64,000 bases of DNA from Pseudomonas sichuanensis (GCF_003231305.1 NZ_QKVM01000031.1:1-64000); one strand, 5' to 3'. Shown: positions 8,599 through 17,109, counted from the first letter of the stretch. Made by a program: numbers and translations. The notes: generated by a model from the sequence alone, not told the origin.

Positions 8599-9186
8599 AT
8601 GAATGACATAGAGCCCTGGGCAGTTGCTATCGGTGACTTTCGCCGCTGCACTGAAAAACTCACTGTCCAACTCGACGAGCTGACCTCGCAGACGCGCACC
8701 TCCAGCGCTGTTCTGGAGAGGTCGAACGAACTGGTGGAACAGGTGGACGCTGTCGGCCGGCAGATTCAGGAGGAGGTGCGAAAGGCGGAGAAGGCTTGGT
8801 CGAATGCGGAAGAAGTTGCCTTGCGCGCCGCTGCATCAGCATATTCAGCTGCATGCCGCGGAGTCGAAACCGCCATCCAGCCACTGATTTCGGAGCTTAC
8901 AGCAGCGACAAAGGCCGCGGACGCCTCTATCCAGGAGCTCAAGCGTGCACCGGTGCTGGCCAAGCGTTATGTGATGGTGGTTGCCACGGCGTTCTTCATT
9001 CTGGCGCTGATCTGTGTCTACTCGACAATGCGCCTGATCGATGCCGCCGGCAGCGTAAGTGCTCAAGAGAAAGTGAATGCTCAGTACTTCTCCCACCTGT
9101 GGAAGAATGCCAATCCTGACGAGCAGAAGATCATCAAGTCGGTGATTCTGCGGTCGCCCATGGACCCTGTGGTCCTCCGGCACTGA
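8599..9186 (+). CDS. Coiled-coil protein with one membrane helix, unknown function (195 aa)
   Basis: ATG 8599 follows AGGAG. Residues about 10-118 are almost entirely helical with heptad-like spacing (coiled coil), followed by one membrane segment at about 124-145 (YVMVVATAFFILALICVYS) and a 45-residue tail. No enzymatic motif. The topology resembles adaptor or scaffold proteins, but I cannot name a family. It is divergent from the small secreted gene and convergent with the sensor kinase gene. Confidence 0.65.
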   Translation: MNDIEPWAVAIGDFRRCTEKLTVQLDELTSQTRTSSAVLERSNELVEQVDAVGRQIQEEVRKAEKAWSNAEEVALRAAASAYSAACRGVETAIQPLISELTAATKAADASIQELKRAPVLAKRYVMVVATAFFILALICVYSTMRLIDAAGSVSAQEKVNAQYFSHLWKNANPDEQKIIKSVILRSPMDPVVLRH

Positions 9187-9201
9187 TGCATTGAGGCAAA
9201 C

Positions 9202-9227
9202 AAAAAGGCCTGTCGATTGACGGGCCT
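9202..9227 (-). terminator. Rho-independent terminator of the two-component operon
   Basis: A 9-bp stem (AGGCCTGTC / GACGGGCCT, one G-T pair) with a GATT loop. On the minus strand it is followed by a T5 run, so it terminates the kinase gene, 18 bases past its stop. On the plus strand there is no T run. Confidence 0.75.
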
Positions 9228-9244
9228 AATCGTGTCTGCGCAAT

Positions 9245-10663
9245 TTAAGCGGCGGTCATTGCCGGCTGCATTTGCTGGGCTGCGGGAAAGTGAAGGTGGA
9301 ACCACGTGAAGTTTTCTTCGGTCACCTCCACGCTCGCCGACCCTTGGTGCAGGCTCATGATCGACTGCACAATGGCCAAGCCAAGACCGGTACCGCCTTC
9401 GCTCCGTGCTCGGCTCTTGTCCACACGGTAGAACCGCTCAAACAAGTGCGCATGGTGTTCCTTGGCAATACCGCGGCCGGGGTTGCCGACACTCAACGTC
9501 GTACCGCTCGCACTATGCTGCACCTTCACGTAGACCGTGCGGCCGCGAGGGCAGTAACGGATCGCGTTCGAGACCAGATTCGAGACGGCACGTTGAACCA
9601 TCAGGCGGTTCCCGCGCACCACGTCATCACTGCCAGAGATCTGCAGCTGGATCTCGCCTTCTTCTGCCGAAATGCTGAAGAGATCGCACACTCGCTGAAC
9701 CTCGTCCACCAAGGAAACGGGTTCGAACTCCACCATGGATGCTGGATGACTGACCTGGGCCAAGAACAGCATGTCGGAAACCATGCGGCTCATGCGGTCC
9801 AGCTCTTCTGTGCACGACTCTAGAACCTCCCGGTACTCGGAAAGCGATCGTTCTCTGGTCAAGGCAACCTGGGCCTTGCCCATTAGGTTGGAGAGCGGTG
9901 CCCGAAGTTCGTGAGCAAGGTCGTCAGAAAACTGCGAGAGCTGCTGAACCCCATCATCCAGGCGAGCCAGCATGATGTTGATACCGTCGGCGAGCTTCTT
10001 GAGTTCTGCAGGCATCCCATCAGTTGGAAGGCGATGGTCGAGGCTCTCGGTTGAGATCTTCGACGCGATCTTGAGGAACTTGGTCAGTGGCAGCAGGCCT
10101 CTGCGCACGGTCCACCAACCAATGGCCAGGATCAACGCGAGGATGACAGGGGACATCATTAGGCCCCAGGTTAACAACGCATCGAGTAGGGCTTCATTGG
10201 ATGACTGATCAGCAGTCATGTAGACGCCGACCTCCGTACCATCGCCCAGAGTCATGGCCTGAGAAGCACTGAGCAGGGGGCGTCCGTTATAGTCGCTCCA
10301 CTCATATTCCGTGGTCTGCGCCGCAGCCTGGAACCTATGAACCTCTCGATTGATCTGTTTGGAACCGATGGTGAGTAAAGGATCTTCACTCTCTGCGGAC
10401 CTGTAGATGCTTACGTAGAGGTTGTTCTGGCCTGTGACCAAATCCACCAGCTTGTGCGAATCTGAACTGACATCGGCAATATCAGTGATTTCGGAAAGGC
10501 TGTGCGCCATTGCCTCCATTTTGACGCCGAGATCGATGCGAGCATTTCTATCCAGTGCTTGCCCAACCATCATGTAACCGAAGGTAGCGAACATCAGCAG
10601 CAGCGCTGCGCTCATCAATCCAACTTTTAGTCCCAGCTTTGCAGCCAGGCTGAATGGCCTCAT
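9245..10663 (-). CDS. Heavy-metal type sensor histidine kinase (CzcS/CopS/IrlS-like)
   Basis: Membrane sensor kinase of 472 residues: helix 1 (about 10-34), a periplasmic sensor of about 130 residues, helix 2 (about 165-185), HAMP, then the dimerisation domain with phospho-acceptor His251 in FSDDLAHELRAPLSNL. The ATPase domain shows NLVSNAIRY (N box), VGNPGRGI (G1) and GTGLGLAIV (G2). The IrlS/CusS-type HELRAPL motif and the metal transporters around it suggest a divalent metal signal, but polymyxin or envelope signals are also possible given the eptA and glycosyltransferase neighbours. It overlaps its regulator by 4 bases (ATGA). Confidence 0.85.
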   Translation of the reverse strand: MRPFSLAAKLGLKVGLMSAALLLMFATFGYMMVGQALDRNARIDLGVKMEAMAHSLSEITDIADVSSDSHKLVDLVTGQNNLYVSIYRSAESEDPLLTIGSKQINREVHRFQAAAQTTEYEWSDYNGRPLLSASQAMTLGDGTEVGVYMTADQSSNEALLDALLTWGLMMSPVILALILAIGWWTVRRGLLPLTKFLKIASKISTESLDHRLPTDGMPAELKKLADGINIMLARLDDGVQQLSQFSDDLAHELRAPLSNLMGKAQVALTRERSLSEYREVLESCTEELDRMSRMVSDMLFLAQVSHPASMVEFEPVSLVDEVQRVCDLFSISAEEGEIQLQISGSDDVVRGNRLMVQRAVSNLVSNAIRYCPRGRTVYVKVQHSASGTTLSVGNPGRGIAKEHHAHLFERFYRVDKSRARSEGGTGLGLAIVQSIMSLHQGSASVEVTEENFTWFHLHFPAAQQMQPAMTAA

Positions 10664-11334
10664 GCGCGTTCCTCAAAAACGTACCCAACGCCACGAAGCG
10701 TGTGAATGAGCTTGGTTTCAAACGGGTCATCGATCTTCGAGCGCAAGCGCCGGATGGCTACATCGATGACATTGGTGTCGCAGTCGAAATTCATATCCCA
10801 GACCAACGAGATGATCTGAGAGCGAGTCAGCGCTTCGCCCGTTCGGCTCATGAGCAGGTGCAAAAGCGCAAATTCCTTGGTGGTGAGATCGATTCGTGTG
10901 CCACCGCGGAAAACGCGATGGCGGACGGAGTCGAGTTCTAGGTCGGCAATTTTCAGCGAGCTCTTCTCTACTAACTCATCACCACGGCGTTGCAGCGAAC
11001 GGATGCGTGCAAGCAGCTCAGGGAATTCGAATGGCTTAACAAGGTAGTCATCCGCGCCGCCGTCCAAGCCCTTGAGCTTGTCATTGATGCGTCCGCGGGC
11101 GGTCAGCATGATGATGCGGACCCGGCTGCTCTTGCGGATGGTTTCCAGCAGATCCCAGCCGTCGATACCTGGGAGGTTCACGTCCAGCAGGACCAACGAA
11201 TAGACATTAGTGTTGAACAAGTGCAGGGCATCTACACCGTTGTGCACGATATCTACGACATACCCGCTTTCGGATAGGCCCTGCTGAAGATATTCGGCAG
11301 TTTTAATTTCGTCTTCCACAACTAGAACGCGCAT
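10660..11334 (-). CDS. OmpR-family response regulator (CzcR/CopR/IrlR-like)
   Basis: 224 residues: receiver domain with acidic pocket VVEDE, phospho-acceptor Asp51 (LLDVNLPGIDGW), Thr and Lys switch residues (LTARG, VKPF), then a winged-helix DNA-binding domain (LTKEFALLHLLMSR, LTRSQIISLVWDMNFD, VIDVAIRRLRSKID). The typical heavy-metal regulator ending GVGYVFEE is present. First gene of a two-gene operon with the kinase. A perfect palindrome TACAAATTTGTA lies about 170 bases upstream and may be an autoregulatory site. Confidence 0.88.
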   Translation of the reverse strand: MRVLVVEDEIKTAEYLQQGLSESGYVVDIVHNGVDALHLFNTNVYSLVLLDVNLPGIDGWDLLETIRKSSRVRIIMLTARGRINDKLKGLDGGADDYLVKPFEFPELLARIRSLQRRGDELVEKSSLKIADLELDSVRHRVFRGGTRIDLTTKEFALLHLLMSRTGEALTRSQIISLVWDMNFDCDTNVIDVAIRRLRSKIDDPFETKLIHTLRGVGYVFEERA

Positions 11335-11503
11335 AACTTATCTCAAGGTGTGAGGAAGGAGTTGGCCTAATCCGCCATGGTTGCAGGCTGTTCGAAAGTT
11401 TGGCTGGGGGTATGGCATGTGGTAGTCGCTACCTCTGTCCATACGCCGGGTCACCTGAGGACGCTTGAATCTTAACGCGAAGAAGCTGGTCGCGGCGAAA
11501 TCC

Positions 11504-11515
11504 TACAAATTTGTA
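11504..11515. promoter_or_regulatory. Palindrome TACAAATTTGTA, candidate regulator site
   Basis: Perfect 12-bp palindrome upstream of the response regulator gene, extended on the right to TTTGTAATGTAG. Shares the TTGTAAT core with other sites in the region. Confidence 0.45.
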
Positions 11516-11784
11516 ATGTAGCCGCAAGATTTCTGACAGTCATGCAGGCTCCACCCTTGAGCTTAGCGGATTCTGGGGCCTGCAACGGTGTACGACAGCT
11601 TCGCCTGACGGGTGGAATCGGCCAGGACAGGCAGCATTTCTGCCGCTAGCTGGCGGGACTGGTACTGGCCTTGGATCGAGTGCCATGCAGGCAGTCCCCA
11701 TGGACGGCCCCAAACCCCTGCGCCTTTCTGTGAATTAGTTCACGCGAGGGCTCAGTATTCTCTCGAATAATTATCTTACAATCT

Positions 11785-11805
11785 ATTACATGTCCAAATT
11801 GTAAT
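11785..11805. promoter_or_regulatory. Inverted repeat ATTACA-N9-TGTAAT, candidate regulator site
   Basis: 6+6 inverted repeat in front of the putative small RNA; AATTGTAATT core as in the other sites. TTACAAT nine bases to its left adds a third half-site. Confidence 0.45.
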
Positions 11806-11829
11806 TGCGCGATCATCTTGGTGTTAGCC

Positions 11830-12000
11830 TCCTTTGCTAGTTTAACGGCAGCGTAAGAGGCATTGCTGCTTTGGAAATTGTCTCATTTCAAAGCAGCTTG
11901 GCAAGAGCGACGGGCAGTTGTTCACGCCAGTGCATTCACCTGTAAACCATACGCTCCTTTGGTAGGTGAATTTTAGCGCCCCCCTACGGGCGCTTTTTTA
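11830..12000 (+). ncRNA. Candidate small RNA or structured leader
   Basis: Two hairpins on the plus strand: GCTGCTTTG...CAAAGCAGC (11865-11897, 9 bp plus 4 inner pairs around a bulged G) and an intrinsic terminator (11974-12000). There is no open reading frame that the terminator would serve, and it stands 15 bases before the DUF2790 start. So it either ends a free small RNA or attenuates the DUF2790 gene. The 5' end is not defined by the sequence; it should lie downstream of the ATTGTAAT site. Confidence 0.4.
11974..12000 (+). terminator. Rho-independent terminator upstream of the DUF2790 gene
   Basis: GCGCCC/GGGCGC stem with a 6-base loop followed by T6. It has no protein gene on its 5' side. 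Confidence 0.75.
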
Positions 12001-12014
12001 TTAAGGGACTTCTT

Positions 12015-12341
12015 ATGAACACTACTGTATCAGCGATCGCCGTGTTTATGCTCTTTACATCACTAACAGCCAATGCCCAAAGCGGTATGGAGATCAATCA
12101 ACGCATTGAGCGATCTGCTAGAGAGGCTACTGCGGATTATGCTCAGCGCGTAAAAAAGCCCATGCCTCAGCTTGAAGACTACGCCTATGGCATGGACCTT
12201 GACGTTAGTAAGTTGGTGTATGTATCGCCCAGCGTGCGGTACTGCGGTAACGTGAGAAGCATGATGACCTACGAAGACTCAAAGGGCGAACTACATATGG
12301 TTCGCTACCTGGTCAAAGGTGAGTGCATCAATAGTCGTTGA
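12015..12341 (+). CDS. DUF2790 family secreted protein
   Basis: 108 residues with an N-terminal signal peptide (ending in TANAQ). The C-terminal 60 residues have the DUF2790 pattern: YAYGMDLDVSKLV, CGNVRSMMTYEDSKG, then HMVRYLVKGEC with the conserved Cys pair. These small periplasmic proteins are common in Pseudomonas close to metal and copper response genes; their function is unknown. ATG 12015 follows AAGGGA. Transcription must pass or start after the terminator at 11974-12000. Confidence 0.8.
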   Translation: MNTTVSAIAVFMLFTSLTANAQSGMEINQRIERSAREATADYAQRVKKPMPQLEDYAYGMDLDVSKLVYVSPSVRYCGNVRSMMTYEDSKGELHMVRYLVKGECINSR

Positions 12342-12373
12342 ACGGCCCCTGAATTGCAGTCCTGGCTCGTGAC

Positions 12374-12724
12374 TTATAACAGCTCAATGCCAAATCGACG
12401 GAGCAGCAGGGCAAAGCCCCCAAAGCTCACCATGGTGATGACGATACTGCTGATAAGCGTTGGCCAGAATCCCAGTTTGGGCAGCAGCACTGGAAAAGCG
12501 ATGAACATCGGCAGGGTCGGCAGCACGTACCAGAAGGTGTACCAAGCATGATTGGAGATCTTCTCCATGCTCTGGTTCTCCAGGTAAAGCCAGACCAGCG
12601 TCAAGACCGTGACCAGCAGCAGGGCGGCGACCAGCCCGCCCAGCTTGTCACTGCGCTTTGCCAGCTCCGATACGAGAATCACTAATCCGGCAGTGAGTAG
12701 ATACTTCGTGATGATCCAAGCCAT
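12374..12724 (-). CDS. DUF3147 family inner-membrane protein
   Basis: 116 residues, four hydrophobic helices (about 8-22, 30-48, 62-82, 88-108), with the short loops and the Leu-Gly rich second helix typical of DUF3147. No known activity. It is convergent with the DUF2790 gene (32 bases between stops) and stands alone on the minus strand downstream of czcD. Confidence 0.7.
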   Translation of the reverse strand: MAWIITKYLLTAGLVILVSELAKRSDKLGGLVAALLLVTVLTLVWLYLENQSMEKISNHAWYTFWYVLPTLPMFIAFPVLLPKLGFWPTLISSIVITMVSFGGFALLLRRFGIELL

Positions 12725-12882
12725 CGCTGAACCTTCTGGAGGTTATGGTCGGGGGCAGGCGAAGCCATTCACCAACCCCTCTCGAAGTGCTCCTGCCGTT
12801 TACGCCATCCTTCACCGCATGTCTTCTACGACATCACCCTCAGCCAGGAGGGTGATGTGTTTGTTTGGTTTTTACCGATCGA

Positions 12883-13788
12883 TCAGTGTGAGGGCGACGG
12901 AACGCTTTCGTGGAAAGCTGCCCGCTCGATCTGGATGGTGCAGTGATGGATTTCGAATGCATCGCTGACAGCATCCACGACGGCCGCCAGCACAGCATCC
13001 CCATCTGCAGAATCCCGTATCACTACGTGCGACGTCATCACGTTGCTGCCACTGCTGACGGCCCAGACGTGCAAGTCATGAACGTCCGTAACGCCATCTA
13101 CGCCGAGGATGGTAGCCTCGATTGCCGTCACGTCGAGCCCCCTCGGCACACCCTCCATGAGGATTCCCAGGCTTTCGCGAAGCAACTGCCACGTCCGCGG
13201 CAGAACCCAGAGGCCGATTGCCACAGCGACAATCGTGTCGACCCAAGTCCAGCCGGTGAAGCGGATGATGAGTGCCGCGATGATTACGCCTAGCGAGCCG
13301 AGCATGTCGCTCCAAACTTCGAGGTAGGCTCCTTTGACGTTGAGGCTCTCGTTGCTCGCAGATGCCAGAAGGCGCATCGAAATTAGGTTGATGATCAGGC
13401 CGGCGATTGCGATCCACATCATCGCTCCGGTAGCGATCTCCGCCGGCATGAAGAAGCGCTGGTAGGCCTCATACAAGATGTACATCGCCACCAGGAAGAG
13501 CAGCACGGCGTTGAACGTCGAAGCCAGAATTTCCAGGCGCGCATAGCCGAAGGTTCTTTTCTGATCTGCCGGCCGCTTGGCTATCTGAAGTGCAATCAGT
13601 GAGATCGCCAAGGCGGCAGTATCTGTGAACATGTGAGATGCGTCCGACAGCAGCGCCAGGCTGCCGGTAATCCACGCGCCGATCACTTCTGCAATCATGA
13701 AGCTGCCAGTCAAGGCGAGCGCCATGATTAGCTTCTTCTGATGCCCCTCGCGTACTGCAGCGCTGCCATGGTCGTGATTTGAACCCAC
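12883..13788 (-). CDS. czcD: CzcD-type cation diffusion facilitator
   Basis: Zinc/cadmium/cobalt proton antiporter of the CDF family, 301 residues, six membrane helices, with metal-binding HMFTD in helix 2 (SDASHMFTDTAALAIS) and the paired site in helix 5 (EVWSDMLGSLGV). A cytoplasmic domain with DLHVWAVSSG and IQIE follows. The start is GTG 13788 with AAGGAG 8 bases upstream. The N-terminal His content (HDHG) is low compared with some CzcD. It follows the zinc-ribbon gene by 54 bases, probably one transcript. Confidence 0.9.
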   Translation of the reverse strand: MGSNHDHGSAAVREGHQKKLIMALALTGSFMIAEVIGAWITGSLALLSDASHMFTDTAALAISLIALQIAKRPADQKRTFGYARLEILASTFNAVLLFLVAMYILYEAYQRFFMPAEIATGAMMWIAIAGLIINLISMRLLASASNESLNVKGAYLEVWSDMLGSLGVIIAALIIRFTGWTWVDTIVAVAIGLWVLPRTWQLLRESLGILMEGVPRGLDVTAIEATILGVDGVTDVHDLHVWAVSSGSNVMTSHVVIRDSADGDAVLAAVVDAVSDAFEIHHCTIQIERAAFHESVPSPSH

Positions 13789-13842
13789 GTATTTCTCCTT
13801 GCGCAGGGTTGTGGTCTCGTTGGCCTTCCTGTCTAGCTAGCC

Positions 13843-14181
13843 TTAGAGCGTCGCTTGGCCACACTGACTGCAAAATCTTGCTCCTGCACTCAGCAGCGAG
13901 CCGCAGGCGGTGCAACCACTCGATAGCGGTGTTCCGCAGTTTAGACAAAAGCGTGCTGACGGATCGTTGGCCGTCCGGCACTGCCTGCAGCCCTGCAGAT
14001 CTTTGATGGGGGCTGGAGTGGCAGGGCGCCCGCCGTCATACACCTGATTGCCGCCGTCGCAGCCCTGCTGCCGGCCATGGCGATCATATTGCTCGGCCCC
14101 ATGTCCCCCGCTGTGGTGCTTGCCTCCACCGTGGTTTTCACGACCATGGTGCCCGCCCAGGATGTTTTTGAAAAAGCTCAT
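13843..14181 (-). CDS. Double zinc-ribbon protein with His/Gly-rich N-terminus
   Basis: 112 residues. Residues about 8-50 are rich in His and Gly (a likely metal-binding tail); the C-terminal half has two zinc ribbons, CRQC...CLNC and CTAC...CSQC. ATG 14181 has GAGGGG upstream. Placed first in an operon with czcD, so a role in zinc sensing, buffering or delivery to the exporter is plausible, but no such protein with a proven role is known to me. Confidence 0.75.
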   Translation of the reverse strand: MSFFKNILGGHHGRENHGGGKHHSGGHGAEQYDRHGRQQGCDGGNQVYDGGRPATPAPIKDLQGCRQCRTANDPSARFCLNCGTPLSSGCTACGSLLSAGARFCSQCGQATL

Positions 14182-14671
14182 GGTATTCGCCCCTCATTGA
14201 TGGGTGACATATTAACGAGCAAAAGTTGAAAATAATGTTCTGCTCGCGAGAAAGACTTGTAAGTTGAATTGAAAGTTCAAAATTAGCCTACGACAAAACG
14301 AAACCGTTTTGTTCGTGAAATTAAATTTATCTAGCTGAGCGGCGCATTGTTTTTGGTGGGTGGTATTCCCCTAATTTTGATCATAGCGTGATCATTGACA
14401 ATCAAAGCAGCAGTTATTGGATTTCTGTCAGCATTGTAATCCCGAGGTCATCGTGTCGTTATCAGGTCCCGGAAATAATGCGCTCAGCGAGATTCATTTC
14501 TCTTTTTATCCCTATGCCTCACACATACTAAGCGTCCCCAACGCGTAGGGGCCCAAGGCCTCTGGCGCTCCGCACATTGCGCAATCGCTCAGCATCTGTC
14601 GACGGCTTGCCTTGTAGCTCCCGCTAACTCCATAGCTACCGCCATGGATAAGCAGCTTCCAGAGTTTGATA
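14182..14671. other. AT-rich intergenic region between the czcD operon and eptA
   Basis: 490 bases with both divergent promoters. No ORF with a ribosome binding site. It includes TGTCAGCATTGTAATCCC (14426-14443), listed separately. Confidence 0.6.
14426..14443 (+). promoter_or_regulatory. Candidate response-regulator site upstream of eptA
   Basis: TGTCAGCATTGTAATCCC, about 230 bases before eptA; half-site spacing matches the site at 5011-5029 (TGACAACATTGTAATGC). Confidence 0.4.
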
Positions 14672-16369
14672 ATGACACCTTCCAAATCCATTGTTCACAC
14701 CCTGTTAAGCAAATGGATCTTTGCTATTCGCAATGCGCGGCAGAAAGGCATCAGTACTAATTTGCTAATCGGCCTGGTGACTTTTTGGTTGCTGCTATTC
14801 GCGAACGCTGAGCTCTGGAACGTGCTCTGGACGCTGGTATTCAAAACCGATGAAGTGAACTGGCTGCTAGCTGCTAGCCTCCCAGTCATAGTATTCGCAT
14901 GGGTGTTTACCGTTCTGAGCTTGCTGTCATGGGGGCGGCTGGCCAAACCCTTGCTGTGTCTGGTACTGATCAGCGCGTCTTTCGCGAGTTACTTCATGAA
15001 TGCCTACGGCATCGTGGTCGATTACACAATGTTCACCAACGTTGTGGAGACCGACGTCGCTGAGGCAACCGAGCTGCTGAATTGGAAGCTCGGTCTTTGG
15101 GTCGCAATGGTTGGGGTGTTGCCCGTCTACCTGATTGCCCGGGTTCCCCTCCGGCGTAAGCCTTGGGCCAAAGCTTTGGTCAGCAGGTTCATTGCTCTGT
15201 CGCTCGCTCTGTTGACCTTATCTGGCATCGCGTTGAGTCAGTACCAGTCGTATGCCTCCTTGCTGCGCAACAATCGGGAGATCCGGCTGATTCTGGTACC
15301 TACCAACTTGTTTGCGGCTGGCCATGGGTACCTGAAGCGTCAGCTGGCCTCACCTAAAACGCTGACGGCCATTGGTACTGATGCGGTAGTTAATCGACAG
15401 GGTGCGGCTCGTAAACCCAGGCTGCTGGTACTGGCAGTAGGAGAGACCGCTCGCTCCGCCAACTTCTCCCTCAACGGCTACTCCCGTGAAACGAATCCGG
15501 AACTAGAAAAGCGAAATGTCATTAGCTTCACGAACGTGAGCTCCTGCGGTACCGCCACCGCGGTCTCGCTGCCATGCATGTTCCTGGACGTGGGTAAGGC
15601 CCAGTACAAAGATGGCTTGGCCAAGAGCCGAGAAGGGCTGCTCGACGTGCTTCAACGCGCTGGCATCAGTGTCATGTGGACTGACAACAACTCGGGGTGC
15701 AAAGGGGTCTGCGACAGGATTCCCAACCACAAGGCTGCCTCTCACGCGGATTCCCAACTGTGCACCAGCGAGGAGTGTAAGGACGGGGTGCTGCTCACGG
15801 AGATGCAAGACTTCATCAAGCGCCAGGAAGGCGATGCTGTCCTGGTGCTCCACTACAAAGGCAGTCACGGCCCGGCCTACTACAAGCGCTACCCCTCGCA
15901 ATTCAAGAAATTCGCACCGGTGTGCGAGACCAACGAGCTCGACAAATGTAAGCAGGAGGAGGTGGTCAATGCCTACGACAACTCAATCCTCTACACCGAT
16001 TATGTGACTGCAAATCTCATCGATATCCTGGCGGCCAACACCAAGTTCGACACTGCGCTAATGTACGTTTCGGACCACGGCGAATCGCTGGGGGAGGGTG
16101 GGCTCTATCTGCACGGGCTGCCTTACGCGATGGCTCCTGACGAGCAAACAAAGGTGCCGTTGGTACTTTGGATGTCTGACTCGCTCGCGAAGAGCGAAAA
16201 GGTCAACGTGGGTTGTTTGAAAGCTCAAACCACGTCACCGCTGAGCCACGACAACCTGTTCCACACCGTGCTCGGCATGATGAACGTCCAGACGTCCTCG
16301 TATCGCTCAGCGCTGGATTTCACAGCCCCTTGCAAGCCCTTGGCCGGAGGCTCTTATTCAGGCCTTTAA
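14672..16369 (+). CDS. eptA: EptA-type lipid A phosphoethanolamine transferase
   Basis: Inner-membrane enzyme with five N-terminal helices (to about residue 185) and a periplasmic sulfatase-fold domain. It moves phosphoethanolamine from phosphatidylethanolamine to lipid A, lowering the affinity for polymyxin. Visible motifs: GETARSANFSLNGYSRETNP, the catalytic Thr in SCGTATAVSLPCMF, and the zinc-binding DHGESLGE; six or more Cys in the periplasmic domain match the usual disulfides. 566 residues from ATG 14672 (the longer frame from TTG 14666 adds two residues). MCR proteins are close relatives; this chromosomal copy next to metal genes is better called EptA. Confidence 0.9.
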   Translation: MTPSKSIVHTLLSKWIFAIRNARQKGISTNLLIGLVTFWLLLFANAELWNVLWTLVFKTDEVNWLLAASLPVIVFAWVFTVLSLLSWGRLAKPLLCLVLISASFASYFMNAYGIVVDYTMFTNVVETDVAEATELLNWKLGLWVAMVGVLPVYLIARVPLRRKPWAKALVSRFIALSLALLTLSGIALSQYQSYASLLRNNREIRLILVPTNLFAAGHGYLKRQLASPKTLTAIGTDAVVNRQGAARKPRLLVLAVGETARSANFSLNGYSRETNPELEKRNVISFTNVSSCGTATAVSLPCMFLDVGKAQYKDGLAKSREGLLDVLQRAGISVMWTDNNSGCKGVCDRIPNHKAASHADSQLCTSEECKDGVLLTEMQDFIKRQEGDAVLVLHYKGSHGPAYYKRYPSQFKKFAPVCETNELDKCKQEEVVNAYDNSILYTDYVTANLIDILAANTKFDTALMYVSDHGESLGEGGLYLHGLPYAMAPDEQTKVPLVLWMSDSLAKSEKVNVGCLKAQTTSPLSHDNLFHTVLGMMNVQTSSYRSALDFTAPCKPLAGGSYSGL

Positions 16370-16491
16370 ATGTTCGATATGGCCCGGATCATCGGCCAGG
16401 CGGCTCTGCACAAGCCTGCTTTGACAGCTGAGAGAAGCTGGACTAATTACATAGCTGCATCCAACAACCCAAGCGGAAAAGGAAGTTTTGC

Positions 16492-16620
16492 ATGAGCATC
16501 AAGCCAGGCCCTAAGCGCACCAATGAAGATGGCACTCCGGACAAAAGGCAGCGAGTCACCCCTGAGAAGCAGAAGGACCATCCGGACCTGAAACCTCACA
16601 AGCACAAAAAGGGGGAGTAA
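16492..16620 (+). CDS. Small hydrophilic protein (42 aa)
   Basis: ATG 16492 with GGAAG upstream, 42 codons, then a strong terminator 4 bases after the stop. The peptide is almost all polar (Lys, Pro, Asp, Glu, Gln, with HKHKKGE at the end), no Cys, no hydrophobic core, and so is probably disordered. Good start signal and own terminator make it credible as a gene. Family not recognised. Confidence 0.55.
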   Translation: MSIKPGPKRTNEDGTPDKRQRVTPEKQKDHPDLKPHKHKKGE

Positions 16621-16623
16621 GAG

Positions 16624-16655
16624 AAAAGCAGCTCTCGGGAGCTGCTTTTTTGTTT
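16624..16655 (+). terminator. Rho-independent terminator
   Basis: An 11-bp stem (AAAAGCAGCTC / GAGCTGCTTTT) with a TCGG tetraloop and T6 run. Confidence 0.85.
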
Positions 16656-16872
16656 AGGCTGCGTGCAAACCTTCCTGACTGTAGTCGTGAGTCTTCTGCT
16701 TTGCGTGATCGGTTGGGGTTGTTTTAAGTCACTACAAGGTGGTCACTTGTCGGGCGCGACTCACAAAAAGCTTAGATCGGCTTGATTACCGCCTCGCTTT
16801 GGCTAGCTTGGAATCCATCGCTATCCATCGATTGCAGGGGGCTGCATGCGTTTGCGCGGAGATGTTTATTGA

Positions 16873-17109
16873 AGCTGGGCAGATCCTACGCTTCATCACC
16901 GGACCCACGAAGAGATCCTGAATGACGGATTTTATCTCGACGTGCAGGTAAAGCTTTCGCGGAAAGCCGCAACGCAGCTGTTTATCGGTGTGTACGCGCC
17001 GTCGGGAACCGCGCTTTATGAGGAAGCGTTCGACACCCGGCCGAACGAATCAATGACGAGCGCGTTGGCCTGGGGAGTCGCCAGAGCGCGTGTCGTAGCT
17101 ACGTTGTAA
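16873..17109 (+). pseudogene. Start-less remnant of a small Pseudomonas protein
   Basis: A 78-codon frame from a stop at 16870 to TAA 17107-17109 reads as a folded domain: NDGFYLDVQVKLSRKAATQL, then FIGVYAPSGTALYEEAFDTR and ALAWGVARARVVATL. The ending ...GVARAR.VA.. is like that of short proteins widespread in Pseudomonas. No ATG in frame near the N-terminus; the ATG at 16922 is one base out of frame, which suggests a frameshift at the 5' end. CTG or GTG starts cannot be excluded. Confidence 0.4.

Larger units (their letters stand above)
11335..12014. other. Long intergenic region with regulatory repeats and a possible sRNA
   Basis: 680 bases without a convincing protein gene. It holds a palindrome at 11504-11515, an inverted ATTACA...TGTAAT repeat at 11785-11805, a long imperfect hairpin at 11865-11897 and a terminator at 11974-12000, each listed separately. 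Confidence 0.6.

Noticed and set aside
16739..16921. 60-codon frame in the region after the 42-residue gene
   Set aside because: No ribosome binding site and no protein-like pattern; its end overlaps the better-looking remnant frame.
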